NCBI GenBank assembly: GCA_024743275.1
Contig: JANSWW010000015.1
Location: 1 to 64,000 of the forward strand
DNA length: 64,000 bases
Source: Alphaproteobacteria bacterium
Lineage (GTDB): Bacteria > Pseudomonadota > Alphaproteobacteria > JANSWW01
Direction: 5' to 3'
The position numbers and the translations under genes are program-made. A model generated the notes under the pieces. The model searched no databases. It saw only the letters and a list, made by a program, of their open reading frames with translations, and was not told the DNA's origin. Each line of letters starts with the position of its first letter. Positions within the stretch are counted from its first letter, which is position 1. Below are positions 40,070-48,949 of this stretch, piece after piece.

Positions 40070-40537
40070 ATGGCATCGCGTCACAGAACGCGGCGGCCGG
40101 GCGAGGGTCATGGGACCCCCGCCGGACCGTCTCAGCGTCAGCTCAGGGTCGCTGAAACCCTGCGCCATGCCCTGAGCGCCGTGCTGCAGCGCGGCGATTT
40201 CCGCGATCCCGCGCTCGAAGGCGAGTCGATCACCGTGACCGAGGTCAGGGTCAGCCCGGATCTCAAGAACGCCACCGCCTTCATCATGCCCTTGGGCGGC
40301 GCGGCCGAGAAACGCGCTCTGGTCAAGCAGGCCCTGACCCGGGCCCAACCCTTCATCCGCCATCAGGTCGGCGAGAAGGTCACCCTGAGGAGCCTGCCGA
40401 AATTCACCTTCCTGATCGACGAGGCGTTCGACCGGGCCGACGAGATCGACCGGGCGTTGAAAGCGCCGTCCGTCGCCCGCGACCTCGACCATGACGGCCC
40501 CGGCGACGGGAGTTCCGATGGGGAGGAGGAGCGATGA
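40070..40537 (+). CDS. rbfA: Ribosome-binding factor A
   Basis: 155 aa. KH-type fold with RVAETLRHALSAVL near the N-terminus and ITVTEVRVSPDLKNATAF (about 50-67). It helps late 30S maturation and cold adaptation. truB starts at an ATGA overlap with its stop. The acidic C-terminal tail is alphaproteobacterial in style. Confidence 0.94.
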   Translation: MASRHRTRRPGEGHGTPAGPSQRQLRVAETLRHALSAVLQRGDFRDPALEGESITVTEVRVSPDLKNATAFIMPLGGAAEKRALVKQALTRAQPFIRHQVGEKVTLRSLPKFTFLIDEAFDRADEIDRALKAPSVARDLDHDGPGDGSSDGEEER

Positions 40538-41460
40538 GCCGCCGCAAGCGGGGCCGCAAGGTGGACGGCTGGGTGATCCTCGACAAGCCCCTGGGCATGA
40601 CCTCCACCCAGGCGGTGGGGAAGGTGCGCCGGGCCTTCGACGCCCAGAAGGCGGGTCACGCCGGCACCCTCGACCCGTTGGCGACCGGTGTGCTGCCGAT
40701 CGCGCTGGGGGAGGCCACCAAGACCGTCGGCTATGCCATGGACCGGCAAAAGATCTATCGCTTCACCCTGTGCTTTGGTGAGGCGCGGAACACCGACGAT
40801 GGCGAAGGGACGGTGATCGCCACATCCGACACACGGCCGAGCGATGCGGAGATCGAGGCGGTCCTGGACCGGTTCACCGGGGTGATCAGTCAGATCCCGC
40901 CGAAATTCTCGGCCATCAAGGTCGACGGGGCGCGGGCCTATGATCTTGCCCGCGACAATGAAGAGGTCGCGCTCAAGCCGCGCGAGGTCGAGATCCACGA
41001 TCTCGTCTTCACCGACCGGCCGGACGACGACCATGCCGTCTTCGAGGTGACCTGCGGCAAGGGCACCTATATGCGGGCGCTGGCCCGTGATATCGCCGAG
41101 GCTCTCGGCACGGTCGGATATGTGTCGGATCTCCGGCGCATCGCCGTCGGGAGCTTCACCGAGGAGCGGGCGATTTCCCTTGACTTCTTACAGGAGTCGG
41201 AGGACAACCCGCCGCTTGAAACGTACCTCCTTCCGATCGAGACCGCGCTGGACGACATCCCGGCCCTGGCCTTGACGGATCTGGAGGCTGGACAGATGCG
41301 GTCCGGGCAAGCCGTCTCCCTTTTCAGGGCGGCGGATCTCGCCAGGATCGGCGATCTTTACGACGGAGACGTGGTGCTTGCGACATCGGCGGGACAGCCG
41401 GTGGCCATATCGCGTTTTTCCCGGGGCAGCCTTCAGCCGGTACGCGTGTTGAATCTATAG
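40534..41460 (+). CDS. truB: tRNA pseudouridine(55) synthase TruB
   Basis: 308 aa. The catalytic motif GHAGTLDPLATGVL (about 37-50) contains the essential Asp. A thumb region and a C-terminal PUA-like part follow. It makes pseudouridine 55 in the T-loop of tRNAs. GGGGAGGAG precedes the ATG, which overlaps the rbfA stop. Confidence 0.96.
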   Translation: MSRRKRGRKVDGWVILDKPLGMTSTQAVGKVRRAFDAQKAGHAGTLDPLATGVLPIALGEATKTVGYAMDRQKIYRFTLCFGEARNTDDGEGTVIATSDTRPSDAEIEAVLDRFTGVISQIPPKFSAIKVDGARAYDLARDNEEVALKPREVEIHDLVFTDRPDDDHAVFEVTCGKGTYMRALARDIAEALGTVGYVSDLRRIAVGSFTEERAISLDFLQESEDNPPLETYLLPIETALDDIPALALTDLEAGQMRSGQAVSLFRAADLARIGDLYDGDVVLATSAGQPVAISRFSRGSLQPVRVLNL

Positions 41461-41478
41461 GTATGAAAAGGAAAGCCG

Positions 41479-41748
41479 ATGTCGATCACGCCCGAGCGTA
41501 AGCAAGAGCTCATCAAGGAATATCAGACGTCGGACGGGGACACCGGATCCGCGGAGGTTCAGGTCGCAATCCTGACCGAACGGATCGTCAACCTCACCGA
41601 ACATCTGAAGACGCACAAGAAAGACTTCCACTCCCGCCGGGGTCTTCTCATGCTGGTCGGTCAGCGCCGCCGTCTCCTGGACTACATGAAGTCCAAGGAG
41701 CAGTCCCGCTACGACACCATGATCAAGCGTCTCGGCCTGCGTCGCTAA
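41479..41748 (+). CDS. rpsO: 30S ribosomal protein S15
   Basis: 89 aa, the normal family length. It opens [16 protein letters not shown] and ends [27 protein letters not shown]. It binds 16S rRNA. It lies 18 bp after truB and ahead of pnp, the universal arrangement. Confidence 0.97.
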   Translation: MSITPERKQELIKEYQTSDGDTGSAEVQVAILTERIVNLTEHLKTHKKDFHSRRGLLMLVGQRRRLLDYMKSKEQSRYDTMIKRLGLRR

Positions 41749-41753
41749 GCCCA

Positions 41754-41815
41754 AAAGCCCGCGTGCGCAGACTTCTTGGAGAGCCTGTACCCACATAATG
41801 ATGGGTGCGGGCTTT
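41754..41815 (+). promoter_or_regulatory. Structured RNA element between rpsO and pnp
   Basis: AAAGCCCGC (41754-41762) pairs perfectly with GCGGGCTTT (41807-41815). Inside this an inner hairpin ACCCA/TGGGT (41789-41806) forms. In E. coli the rpsO-pnp spacer carries a terminator and an RNase III hairpin through which PNPase controls itself. This structure is placed to do the same, which is inference. Confidence 0.6.
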
Positions 41816-41884
41816 CTGCGTTTGCGTCCGGCCACGGGAGGGCCTACAAGGGCGACGCACAAAGGGAAATACAAGAGAGAGAAA

Positions 41885-44002
41885 ATGTTCACGATCCATA
41901 AAAAAGAATTGGAATGGGGTGGGCGTCCGCTCACCTTCGAAACAGGCCGTATCGCACGCCAGGCCGATGGTGCCGTGCTGACGACCTATGGCGACACCAC
42001 CGTGCTCGCGACCGTGGTTGGCGCCAAGCAGGCCAAAGAAGGCCAGGACTTCTTCCCGCTGACCGTCCACTACCAGGAAAAGACCTTCGCGGCCGGCAAG
42101 ATCCCCGGCGGCTTCTTCAAGCGTGAAGGCCGTCCGACCGAAAAGGAAGTGCTCACCAGCCGCCTGATCGACCGGCCGATCCGTCCGCTCTTCCACTCGG
42201 ATTTCAAGAACGAGGTCCAGGTCATCTGCACGGTGCTGAGCCATGATCTGGAGAACGATCCGGACATGGTCGCCATGATCGGGGCCTCCGCGGCGCTGAC
42301 CCTGTCCGGCCTGCCCTTCATGGGCCCGATCGGTGGCTGCCGGGTCGGCTATATCGGCGGCGAATATGTGCTGAACCCGCTCATGGAAGTGATGCCGGGC
42401 TCCCATCTCGATCTGATCGTCGCCGGGACCCAGGAAGGCGTCCTGATGGTCGAATCGGAAGCGACCGAGCTGTCCGAGGAGATCATGCTTGGGGCGGTCA
42501 ACTACGGCCACGACGCGATCCAGCCGGTCATCGACGCGATCATCGATCTCGCCGAAGCCTGCGCCAAGGACCCCTGGGACCTGCCGGAAAAGCCGGAAGG
42601 CCTGGACGCGGTCGAGGCGAAGCTGCGCGAGGTCTCCTCGCCGATGCTGATCGATGCCTATAAGGAAACGGTCAAGCAGGATCGCGTCGCCAAGATCGAT
42701 GCCGCCAAGCAGGCCGGTATGGAGGCGCTGGAGGCGGCCGAACTGTCGGCCGAGCACGCCAAGAAGGTCTTGAAGGCGCTGGAAAGCGAAATCGTCCGGG
42801 GCTCCATCCTCAAGGGCGAGAACCGGATCGACGGCCGGACGACCAAGGACATCCGTCCGATCGTCTCGGAAGTCGGAATGCTGCCGCGGGCCCACGGCTC
42901 GGCCCTGTTCACCCGGGGCGAGACCCAGGCGCTGGTCGTCGCGACCCTCGGCACCGGCCAGGACGAGCAGATCATCGACGCCCTGGAAGGCGAATACCGC
43001 CAGGCCTTCATGTTGCACTACAACTTCCCGCCCTATTCGGTGGGCGAGGCCGGCCGTATCGGCTCCCCGGGTCGGCGGGAAATCGGCCATGGAAAGCTCG
43101 CCTGGCGGGCGCTCAATCCGCTGCTGCCGGAAAAGGAAGCCTTCCCTTACACGATCCGTGTGGTCTCCGAGATCACCGAATCCAACGGTTCCTCCTCGAT
43201 GGCGACGGTGTGCGGCACCTCGCTTGCGATGATGGACGCCGGTGTGCCGATGAAGGCCCCGGTGGCGGGCATCGCCATGGGCCTGATCAAGGAAGGCGAC
43301 GACTTCGCGGTGCTGTCCGACATTCTCGGCGACGAGGATCACCTTGGCGACATGGACTTCAAGGTCGCCGGCACCGAGGCTGGTATCACGTCGCTGCAGA
43401 TGGACATCAAGATCACCTCGATCACCGGGGAGATCATGGCCGTCGCGCTCGACCAGGCGAAGGCCGGTCGTCTGCACATCCTGGGCGAAATGGCCAAGGC
43501 CCTCGGCTCGGCCCGTGACACGGTCAACCAGAACGCGCCGCGGATCACCACGATCACCGTGCCGCGCGACAAGATCCGCGACATCATCGGCCCGGGCGGC
43601 AAGATGATCCGTGAGATCTGCGAGGAGACCGGCGCCAAGATCGATATCGAGGACGACGGCACCGTCAAGATCGCGGCGGTCGACGAAACGGCCTCCCAGG
43701 CGGCGATCGACCGGATCGAGGGCATCACCGCGGTGCCGGAGGTCGGCCGGATCTACAAGGGCAAGGTCGTGACCATCAAGGAGTTCGGCGCGTTCGTGAA
43801 CTTCCTGGGCGCGCGCGACGGTCTGGTTCACATCTCCGAGCTGGCCAACGAGCGGGTCAAGCAGGTCTCCGACGTGGTCAACGAAGGCGACGAGGTCCGG
43901 GTCAAGGTCCTCGGCATCGACGACCGCGGCAAGGTCCGCCTGTCGATGAAGGTCGTCGACCAGGAGACCGGTGCCGACCTCTCCGAAGCCGCCGACGACT
44001 AA
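41885..44002 (+). CDS. pnp: Polyribonucleotide nucleotidyltransferase (PNPase)
   Basis: 705 aa. Two RNase PH domains separated by a helical segment, a KH domain with GXXG GPGGK near 568-572, and a C-terminal S1 domain (about 620-690). It degrades RNA from the 3' end by phosphorolysis. ATG 41885 opens [27 protein letters not shown] sequence conserved in the family. The open frame back to 41798 is the leader. Confidence 0.97.
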   Translation: MFTIHKKELEWGGRPLTFETGRIARQADGAVLTTYGDTTVLATVVGAKQAKEGQDFFPLTVHYQEKTFAAGKIPGGFFKREGRPTEKEVLTSRLIDRPIRPLFHSDFKNEVQVICTVLSHDLENDPDMVAMIGASAALTLSGLPFMGPIGGCRVGYIGGEYVLNPLMEVMPGSHLDLIVAGTQEGVLMVESEATELSEEIMLGAVNYGHDAIQPVIDAIIDLAEACAKDPWDLPEKPEGLDAVEAKLREVSSPMLIDAYKETVKQDRVAKIDAAKQAGMEALEAAELSAEHAKKVLKALESEIVRGSILKGENRIDGRTTKDIRPIVSEVGMLPRAHGSALFTRGETQALVVATLGTGQDEQIIDALEGEYRQAFMLHYNFPPYSVGEAGRIGSPGRREIGHGKLAWRALNPLLPEKEAFPYTIRVVSEITESNGSSSMATVCGTSLAMMDAGVPMKAPVAGIAMGLIKEGDDFAVLSDILGDEDHLGDMDFKVAGTEAGITSLQMDIKITSITGEIMAVALDQAKAGRLHILGEMAKALGSARDTVNQNAPRITTITVPRDKIRDIIGPGGKMIREICEETGAKIDIEDDGTVKIAAVDETASQAAIDRIEGITAVPEVGRIYKGKVVTIKEFGAFVNFLGARDGLVHISELANERVKQVSDVVNEGDEVRVKVLGIDDRGKVRLSMKVVDQETGADLSEAADD

Positions 44003-44013
44003 GGCCGGTTTCG

Positions 44014-44811
44014 ATGTCGCAACAATCGACTGGAAAGGGGGGCGGTGCGAACCGTCCCTCTTTTTTTGTGCCGCCTTTGACGGTTCCGGGGGTGATCGGT
44101 CACCGGGGCGCGGCGGCGATCGCGCCGGAAAACACGTTGGCGGGATTCCGGGCGGCCGCCGAGGCCGGCGCGACACTGGTCGAACTGGACGCCAAGCTGA
44201 CCGCCGACGGACAGGTGATCTGCTTCCATGACGCCGATCTTGCCCGGACCACCAATGCGTCCGGATCGGTGAAGGAGAATGATTGGGAATCGATCCGGAC
44301 GCTGGATGCCGGCGGCTGGTTCTCGGATGCTTTCGCCGGAGAGCGGGTTCCGCTCCTATCGGAAGCGCTGACGCTGCTGAAGGCACTGGGTCTCGGCGTC
44401 AATGTGGAGATCAAGCCGAATCGGGATCAGGCGGAGGAGACGACGGTCTCTTCCATCGCGATCATTCGGGAGCATTGGGACCTGTCGAAGGATGGGACAT
44501 TGTTCCTGTCCAGCTTCTGGCGGGCCTCGCTCGAGACCGCCCAGGATGTCGCGCCCGAGATACCCAGGGCCTATCTCGCTCACAAATTCGACGAGCCGGT
44601 GCTGGACTATGCCGCAGCCCTGAACTGTGCCGGGTTCAACCCGAACGGAAACGCCGTTCCGGAAGAACTGGTGCGGGAGGCCGCTGAGCGGGGATTCGTC
44701 ATCTCCAGCTACACGATCAACGAACCGGCCAAGGCCCTGGAGCTCAGGGCCTGGGGCGTCGACGGTATTATCACCGACGATCCGGCGTTGATGATCGGCG
44801 CGGGACTTTAG
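44014..44811 (+). CDS. Glycerophosphodiester phosphodiesterase
   Basis: 265 aa. GDPD TIM barrel: catalytic GHRGAAAIAPENT (about 30-42), the metal ligands of VELDAKLTADG, and FHDADLART. It hydrolyses glycerophosphodiesters to glycerol-3-phosphate and an alcohol. No signal peptide, so it is cytosolic. The first 20 codons contain the pnp terminator hairpin, so the true start may lie after it (TTG 44077 or GTG in PGVIGHRG). The stop codon overlaps that of the convergent DUF402 gene. Confidence 0.88.
   Translation: MSQQSTGKGGGANRPSFFVPPLTVPGVIGHRGAAAIAPENTLAGFRAAAEAGATLVELDAKLTADGQVICFHDADLARTTNASGSVKENDWESIRTLDAGGWFSDAFAGERVPLLSEALTLLKALGLGVNVEIKPNRDQAEETTVSSIAIIREHWDLSKDGTLFLSSFWRASLETAQDVAPEIPRAYLAHKFDEPVLDYAAALNCAGFNPNGNAVPEELVREAAERGFVISSYTINEPAKALELRAWGVDGIITDDPALMIGAGL
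44039..44067 (+). terminator. Intrinsic terminator after pnp, inside the 5' end of the GDPD frame
   Basis: GGGGCGGT (44039-44046), loop GCGA, ACCGTCCC (44051-44058), then TC and seven T (44061-44067). One G-U pair, otherwise a perfect 8-bp stem. Confidence 0.8.
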
Positions 44812-45302
44812 AGAGACCCGGGCGACATCCGGGGTCCGATCTCGGCCTTCCAGAACTCGATGTTGGACGGATGGTCCTGTTTGATCCGGGCGACCGTGGC
44901 TTTCAGCCAGTCCAGTCTTTCGGGCGGGGTCCAACCCGGAACCTCGTCCCAGTCCAGTTCCAGACAGTTTCCCGGCTGGTCGTAGAAGACATCGACATAC
45001 CAGTCGGTCCACACCAGTTCGGCGGGCAGGCCGGACAGGGAGACGTCCTCCAACACATTGTAATACCAACCGATTTCGACGCCATCGCGGCGCCAGATAT
45101 AGAGATTGTAGTCCCGGTCCAGCCAATAGAGTCCGAACGATCTGTCGCCGGGGAGGAGGTTCAGGGTGCCGACCCGCCAGCTTTCCTTTATGGCGGTGCT
45201 CAGGACCGCGAACCCATCGGATCTGAGTTCAAGCTTGCAGTCGTATTCCCGGGGGGTGTGGTCCGGGGACTTGACGATCTCGACGGTTTTCATCGGGCGC
45301 AT
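44808..45302 (-). CDS. DUF402 / FomD-like putative nucleotide hydrolase
   Basis: 164 aa. A compact beta-rich protein with the DUF402 hallmarks: GLYWLDRDYNLYIW, GWYYNVLEDVSL, and acidic clusters TDWYVDVFYD and LELDWDEVP that bind metal in the family. Known members are FomD, which hydrolyses a cytidylylated phosphonate in fosfomycin synthesis, and nucleoside di/triphosphatases. A second ATG at 45293 has AGAAGG at better spacing (9 bp) and may be the true start. It follows the phosphotransferase gene by 13 bp in a three-gene minus-strand unit. Confidence 0.78.
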   Translation of the reverse strand: MRPMKTVEIVKSPDHTPREYDCKLELRSDGFAVLSTAIKESWRVGTLNLLPGDRSFGLYWLDRDYNLYIWRRDGVEIGWYYNVLEDVSLSGLPAELVWTDWYVDVFYDQPGNCLELDWDEVPGWTPPERLDWLKATVARIKQDHPSNIEFWKAEIGPRMSPGSL

Positions 45303-45315
45303 CCTTCTCGGGCGA

Positions 45316-46152
45316 TCAGGTCTTCAAATCCGATAGTTTGGACCGGTAGTAGGCGATCCACCGGTCGCGTTCCGCGTCGGGCACATTCTCTTTCGAGCAG
45401 TTCCAGGCCAGCCAGAACAAAACGCGCAGGGATTCGAGGATCGCCAACAAGTCCTTGTTCAAGCTTCCTCCGATTACGTCCTCGAACCTCTTGATGAAGT
45501 GTTCCCGGCGTGCCTCGCCGACGTCGTCGACCGCGAACATGAAGGCCAGCTCGGTTTCCTGGGGAGCGACGCAGGAATACTCCCAATCGATGAACACGTA
45601 GTCGCCGGGGTGGGTCTTTATGATATTGCTGTGCGACAGGTCGAGATGGCACGGTCTGTAGCGGGGGTCGAAGCTCCTGAAATCCCGGACCAATGATCTT
45701 GACATGGTCATTTCCTTCTCACTCAGGATGCTGGCGACATCGTTCCGGTATGAGATCGACTTCATATCGAACAAGAAGGTGAAGGGCCGGAGCGCCGGAC
45801 GATGACGCGCAAGGGATGTCGAGAGTGCGGACAGCCAAGCCGCCTCGCCGAACTCCTTGTCGGTCAAGGCCGTGCCCGTCACATATTCCTGGACGATCGA
45901 CAACCGCCGGCGCGAGCAGGCGAGCAACCGCGGCGACAGCCGCCCGCCGAGGGTCTCCAAGGCCCTGGACTCGCATCGGAATCGGGTGAAGTCGTTGATT
46001 CCGGATTTGAAGAACTTGGCCACCGCCTGGGATCCGGAGAAGGGCACCAGAAAGATGTCGTGGGACACCCCGCCCGAGAGCTTTCGCCAGGTGTTCGGGG
46101 GCGATGTGCTGGCGATGTCTACAGCGGCGATGGCGGTCGAACGGTCATCCAT
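45316..46152 (-). CDS. Aminoglycoside/choline-kinase-like phosphotransferase
   Basis: 278 aa. Protein-kinase-like fold of the APH/choline kinase superfamily. A nucleotide-binding N-lobe with SGGVSHDIF (about 27-34) and AVAKFFK, the catalytic Brenner motif H169-L-D171-x4-N176 (HLDLSHSN), and the metal ligand D189 in FIDWEYS are present. It phosphorylates a small hydroxyl compound, such as choline, ethanolamine or a sugar. The FIDWEY pattern is closest to choline/ethanolamine kinases and LicA. The start is 8 bp after the TPP-enzyme stop. Confidence 0.8.
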   Translation of the reverse strand: MDDRSTAIAAVDIASTSPPNTWRKLSGGVSHDIFLVPFSGSQAVAKFFKSGINDFTRFRCESRALETLGGRLSPRLLACSRRRLSIVQEYVTGTALTDKEFGEAAWLSALSTSLARHRPALRPFTFLFDMKSISYRNDVASILSEKEMTMSRSLVRDFRSFDPRYRPCHLDLSHSNIIKTHPGDYVFIDWEYSCVAPQETELAFMFAVDDVGEARREHFIKRFEDVIGGSLNKDLLAILESLRVLFWLAWNCSKENVPDAERDRWIAYYRSKLSDLKT

Positions 46153-46160
46153 CGTCAGGG

Positions 46161-47735
46161 TCACTCGACGGTGAAATGGTTCGTCACGGCAATCGGCGGA
46201 ATGATGACCTCGATCAGGAGGGGCGCATCGCCGGACCATTGGTCCAGGGCCTCCCGGAACGCGTCCAGATTCCCGACGCAGGCCGCGGCGATTCCGAAAT
46301 TGGTCGCGATCTGCGAAAACCTCGCGTCGGGAAGGTCGGCTTTCAGGCCGCCGCCGGACCATTGATTGATGGTCAGGAAGGACGAGTTGTTGAAGACGAT
46401 CATCAACAGCCCGATGTTCAGCGCCCTGACCGTGCTCAGTTCCCCGAGCACGGCCAGAAGGCCCCCGTCGCCCGTGATGCACACAACCGTTGTTTCCGGG
46501 TTGGCGAGCTTGGCGCCCACCGCCGCCGGCAAGGAGTAGCCGCCATAGGCGAGGTTGCCGGAAAACAGAAACCGGCCGGGTGCCATAGGGTTGTAGAGTT
46601 GGATGGCCGGCACCGTATAGGTTCCGTCGTCACAGCTGACGATCGCATCGCGGTGTGCCGCGTAGAGCGTATCGATACACCGATACAGAAGATTCCCGGT
46701 GTCTTCGGGCTCCGGGCTGCCCCGATGGGGAGCGGGCCGCCAGCCTTCGGCAGGCGGGGCTGTTTCCGATCGTTCCAGGAGTTTCTCCATAATGGGGATG
46801 CAGTCGCCGACGATGCGGGAAACCTGGCGGTTATAGGCGAAGTGATCCGGCGAGATATTGACCTGGGTGATGTCCGAGTTCCGGAATTTCGATTCGATGA
46901 AGCGGTCGCTCAAGCGTGCGCCGAAGGCCACAATGCAGTCCGCCCCGTATATGTCCGAGCCGCCGCGGGACCGGTTGAGGGTTCCGATCCATCCCATGTT
47001 GTAGGGATTGTCGTCCTCCAACAGGCCGAGGGCGTGGATCGTCATCAGGGACGGGATCTTGAGGGTGAGCGTCAGCGCATTTGCGAGATCCCGGGACCGG
47101 GGCCCGAGGCTCCCACCGCCGAAGACGAAGAGCGGCCGCTGGCTCTTCGAGAGTTTGCGTTCGATGTGGTCGATGTCCGGTGTGTAGTCGACCTGGGTCG
47201 GTGGCGCTCCTTCAAGAACGCCATGGGGGACGGCATCGGGGGTCGTCGAGCGTCGGGCGACGTCGATGGGGACGACGATCAAGACCGGGCCGCCGGGTGG
47301 GGAGGCGGCAAGGCGATAGGCCTGGCGGATGGCGCCGACGATGTCGGAGTACTTCCGGAGATGGACCGTCGCCTTGAACAGGGCTTCGGGAATGGGGGCG
47401 GTTTGAAACAGGCCCTCGTCAAGATACCGCGAGGCCTCGTCCACCCCGACAAAGGTGACGATCGGGATTTGGTCCTTCTTGGCCGCCATCAACGGGCCGA
47501 TCGCGTTCATGAAGCTTGGGCCGGTATTGATCAGCGTTGTCGCCACCGTGCCGCGGGACCGGGAATAGCCGTCGGCGGCCATGACGGCCGCCGCCTCGTG
47601 CCGAAAGGAGATCAAGTCGAGCCCGCGCGATTTCATCGCCATGGACAGGTCTATGATGAAGTAGCCGGGCAACGAAAAGACATGCCGCTGCCCAAGCTCG
47701 ATTATTAGTTGCGAAATCAGGTCGGAAACACGCAT
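46161..47735 (-). CDS. Thiamine-pyrophosphate-dependent enzyme (acetolactate synthase / 2-oxoacid decarboxylase family)
   Basis: 524 aa from ATG 47735 (MRVSDLIS, where family alignment begins). The frame is open to 47816. The activating Glu is in FRHEAAAVMAADGY (about 43-56). The C-terminal TPP motif GDGG...NN is present (GDGGLLAVLG, then VFNN). Domain order PYR-central-PP is complete. The family includes acetolactate synthase, benzoylformate, sulfopyruvate and phosphonopyruvate decarboxylases. The reaction cannot be chosen from sequence. No regulatory subunit gene is adjacent, so the branched-chain pathway is unlikely. It heads a unit with a kinase and a DUF402 hydrolase. Confidence 0.82.
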   Translation of the reverse strand: MRVSDLISQLIIELGQRHVFSLPGYFIIDLSMAMKSRGLDLISFRHEAAAVMAADGYSRSRGTVATTLINTGPSFMNAIGPLMAAKKDQIPIVTFVGVDEASRYLDEGLFQTAPIPEALFKATVHLRKYSDIVGAIRQAYRLAASPPGGPVLIVVPIDVARRSTTPDAVPHGVLEGAPPTQVDYTPDIDHIERKLSKSQRPLFVFGGGSLGPRSRDLANALTLTLKIPSLMTIHALGLLEDDNPYNMGWIGTLNRSRGGSDIYGADCIVAFGARLSDRFIESKFRNSDITQVNISPDHFAYNRQVSRIVGDCIPIMEKLLERSETAPPAEGWRPAPHRGSPEPEDTGNLLYRCIDTLYAAHRDAIVSCDDGTYTVPAIQLYNPMAPGRFLFSGNLAYGGYSLPAAVGAKLANPETTVVCITGDGGLLAVLGELSTVRALNIGLLMIVFNNSSFLTINQWSGGGLKADLPDARFSQIATNFGIAAACVGNLDAFREALDQWSGDAPLLIEVIIPPIAVTNHFTVE

Positions 47736-47985
47736 GTTCACTTTTTGCCGGGAACCAGGTGACACAAGCACATGATTACGATTGCAGGAAACGTCTAAGT
47801 AGAAAAACACTTTCATAGCCCCGCCGCTTGGTCAAGAAGGCTTCGGCGTTTCGGATTTCGCGCTTCAAGAGGGTGGGCGCGGACACGGGTTCCGCCGCGA
47901 TACGGCCCTCACGCCGGGTTTATTGGCCGTGTCGCCGGCCGCCCCCTATCTCTTTCAGGTCGTTTCCGGACAAGGAGAGAGGTCG

Positions 47986-48819
47986 ATGAGGTCAATCGCG
48001 CGGATCGCCGTTCTGGGCGTCGCCTTCATGGTCGCCGGTTTCGGCGGGCTCGCCCGGGAGTTCGCGCCCGACGCCGAGCGGTGGGAACGGTGGGAGGCGC
48101 ACGACCCGGCCTCGGCCCTGACCGTCGATCACAGTCTGTGGGACGGCTGGCTCGCGCGCTATGTCGTCGACCGGCCGGGGGTCAACCTGGTGCGCTATGG
48201 GGACGTCGGACCCGACGGCAAGGACCAGCTCGCCGGCTATCTCGCCACTCTCGCATCGGTGCCGGTCGGGGATCTGGCCCGTCCGGAGCAATACGCCTAT
48301 TGGATCAACCTCTACAACGCGCTGACCGTCCAGGTGATCCTCGACCATTATCCGGTGGCCACGATCAAGGACATCGACACGTCGCCCGGTCTGTTCGCCG
48401 ACGGGCCCTGGGGTCAGGAATTGATCGAGGTCTCCGGGGAGCCCCTCACCCTCAACGACATCGAGCATCGGATCCTGCGCCCGATCTGGGGCGATGCGCG
48501 GATCCATTATGCGGTCAACTGTGCCGCCGTCGGCTGCCCCGATCTGCAGCCCAGGGCGTTCACCGCTGACTTGCTGGAGACGATGCTGGACGCGGCCGCG
48601 CGCGATTTCGTCAACGACCCGAGAGGCGTGGCCATCGAGGATGGCGATCTAGTGGTTTCCTCGATCTATGACTGGTTCTACGAGGATTTCGGGCAAAGCG
48701 ACGCCGATCTCCTCGCCCATCTCACGCGCTATGCGGCCCCGGCGCTCAAAGAAGAACTCGCCGGCCGCGCCGCCATCGACCGGGCACACTACGACTGGGG
48801 ACTGAACGCCGCCCGCTAG
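47986..48819 (+). CDS. DUF547 domain-containing exported protein
   Basis: 277 aa. N-terminal signal-like segment (SIARIAVLGVAFMVAGFGGLA, about 3-23). The DUF547 domain follows, with YAYWINLYNALTVQ (about 99-112) and the Cys/His region HYAVNCAAVGCPDL. The family is widespread and without an assigned reaction. The fold resembles cysteine-protease-like proteins. ATG 47986 has AGGAGAGAGG close upstream. It is followed after 130 bp by the radical SAM gene and may be unrelated to it. Confidence 0.82.
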   Translation: MRSIARIAVLGVAFMVAGFGGLAREFAPDAERWERWEAHDPASALTVDHSLWDGWLARYVVDRPGVNLVRYGDVGPDGKDQLAGYLATLASVPVGDLARPEQYAYWINLYNALTVQVILDHYPVATIKDIDTSPGLFADGPWGQELIEVSGEPLTLNDIEHRILRPIWGDARIHYAVNCAAVGCPDLQPRAFTADLLETMLDAAARDFVNDPRGVAIEDGDLVVSSIYDWFYEDFGQSDADLLAHLTRYAAPALKEELAGRAAIDRAHYDWGLNAAR

Positions 48820-48850
48820 ATATGGGCTGCGTTAACCTCTTTTTGCGATT

Positions 48851-48866
48851 TGGCATCCATATTGCT
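48851..48866 (+). promoter_or_regulatory. Sigma-54-like -24/-12 element before the radical SAM gene
   Basis: TGGCAT-CCATA-TTGCT has the GG and GC doublets at exact sigma-54 spacing and differs from the TGGCAC-N5-TTGCA consensus at two positions. The start point would be near 48877, about 72 nt before the ATG. No enhancer-binding site was identified. Confidence 0.4.
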
Positions 48867-48949
48867 TCGACGATCCGGATGCGGCGCGAAGTGTGTTAGG
48901 GTAGGCACGATCGTGATCGCCAGCGGTCAATCTGAGGCGGAGGCCAATC

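Noticed and set aside
48880..48949. PpsR box before the radical SAM gene (TGTGTTAGGGTAGGCACG)
   Set aside because: The right half is CACG instead of GACA, so it does not meet the consensus.
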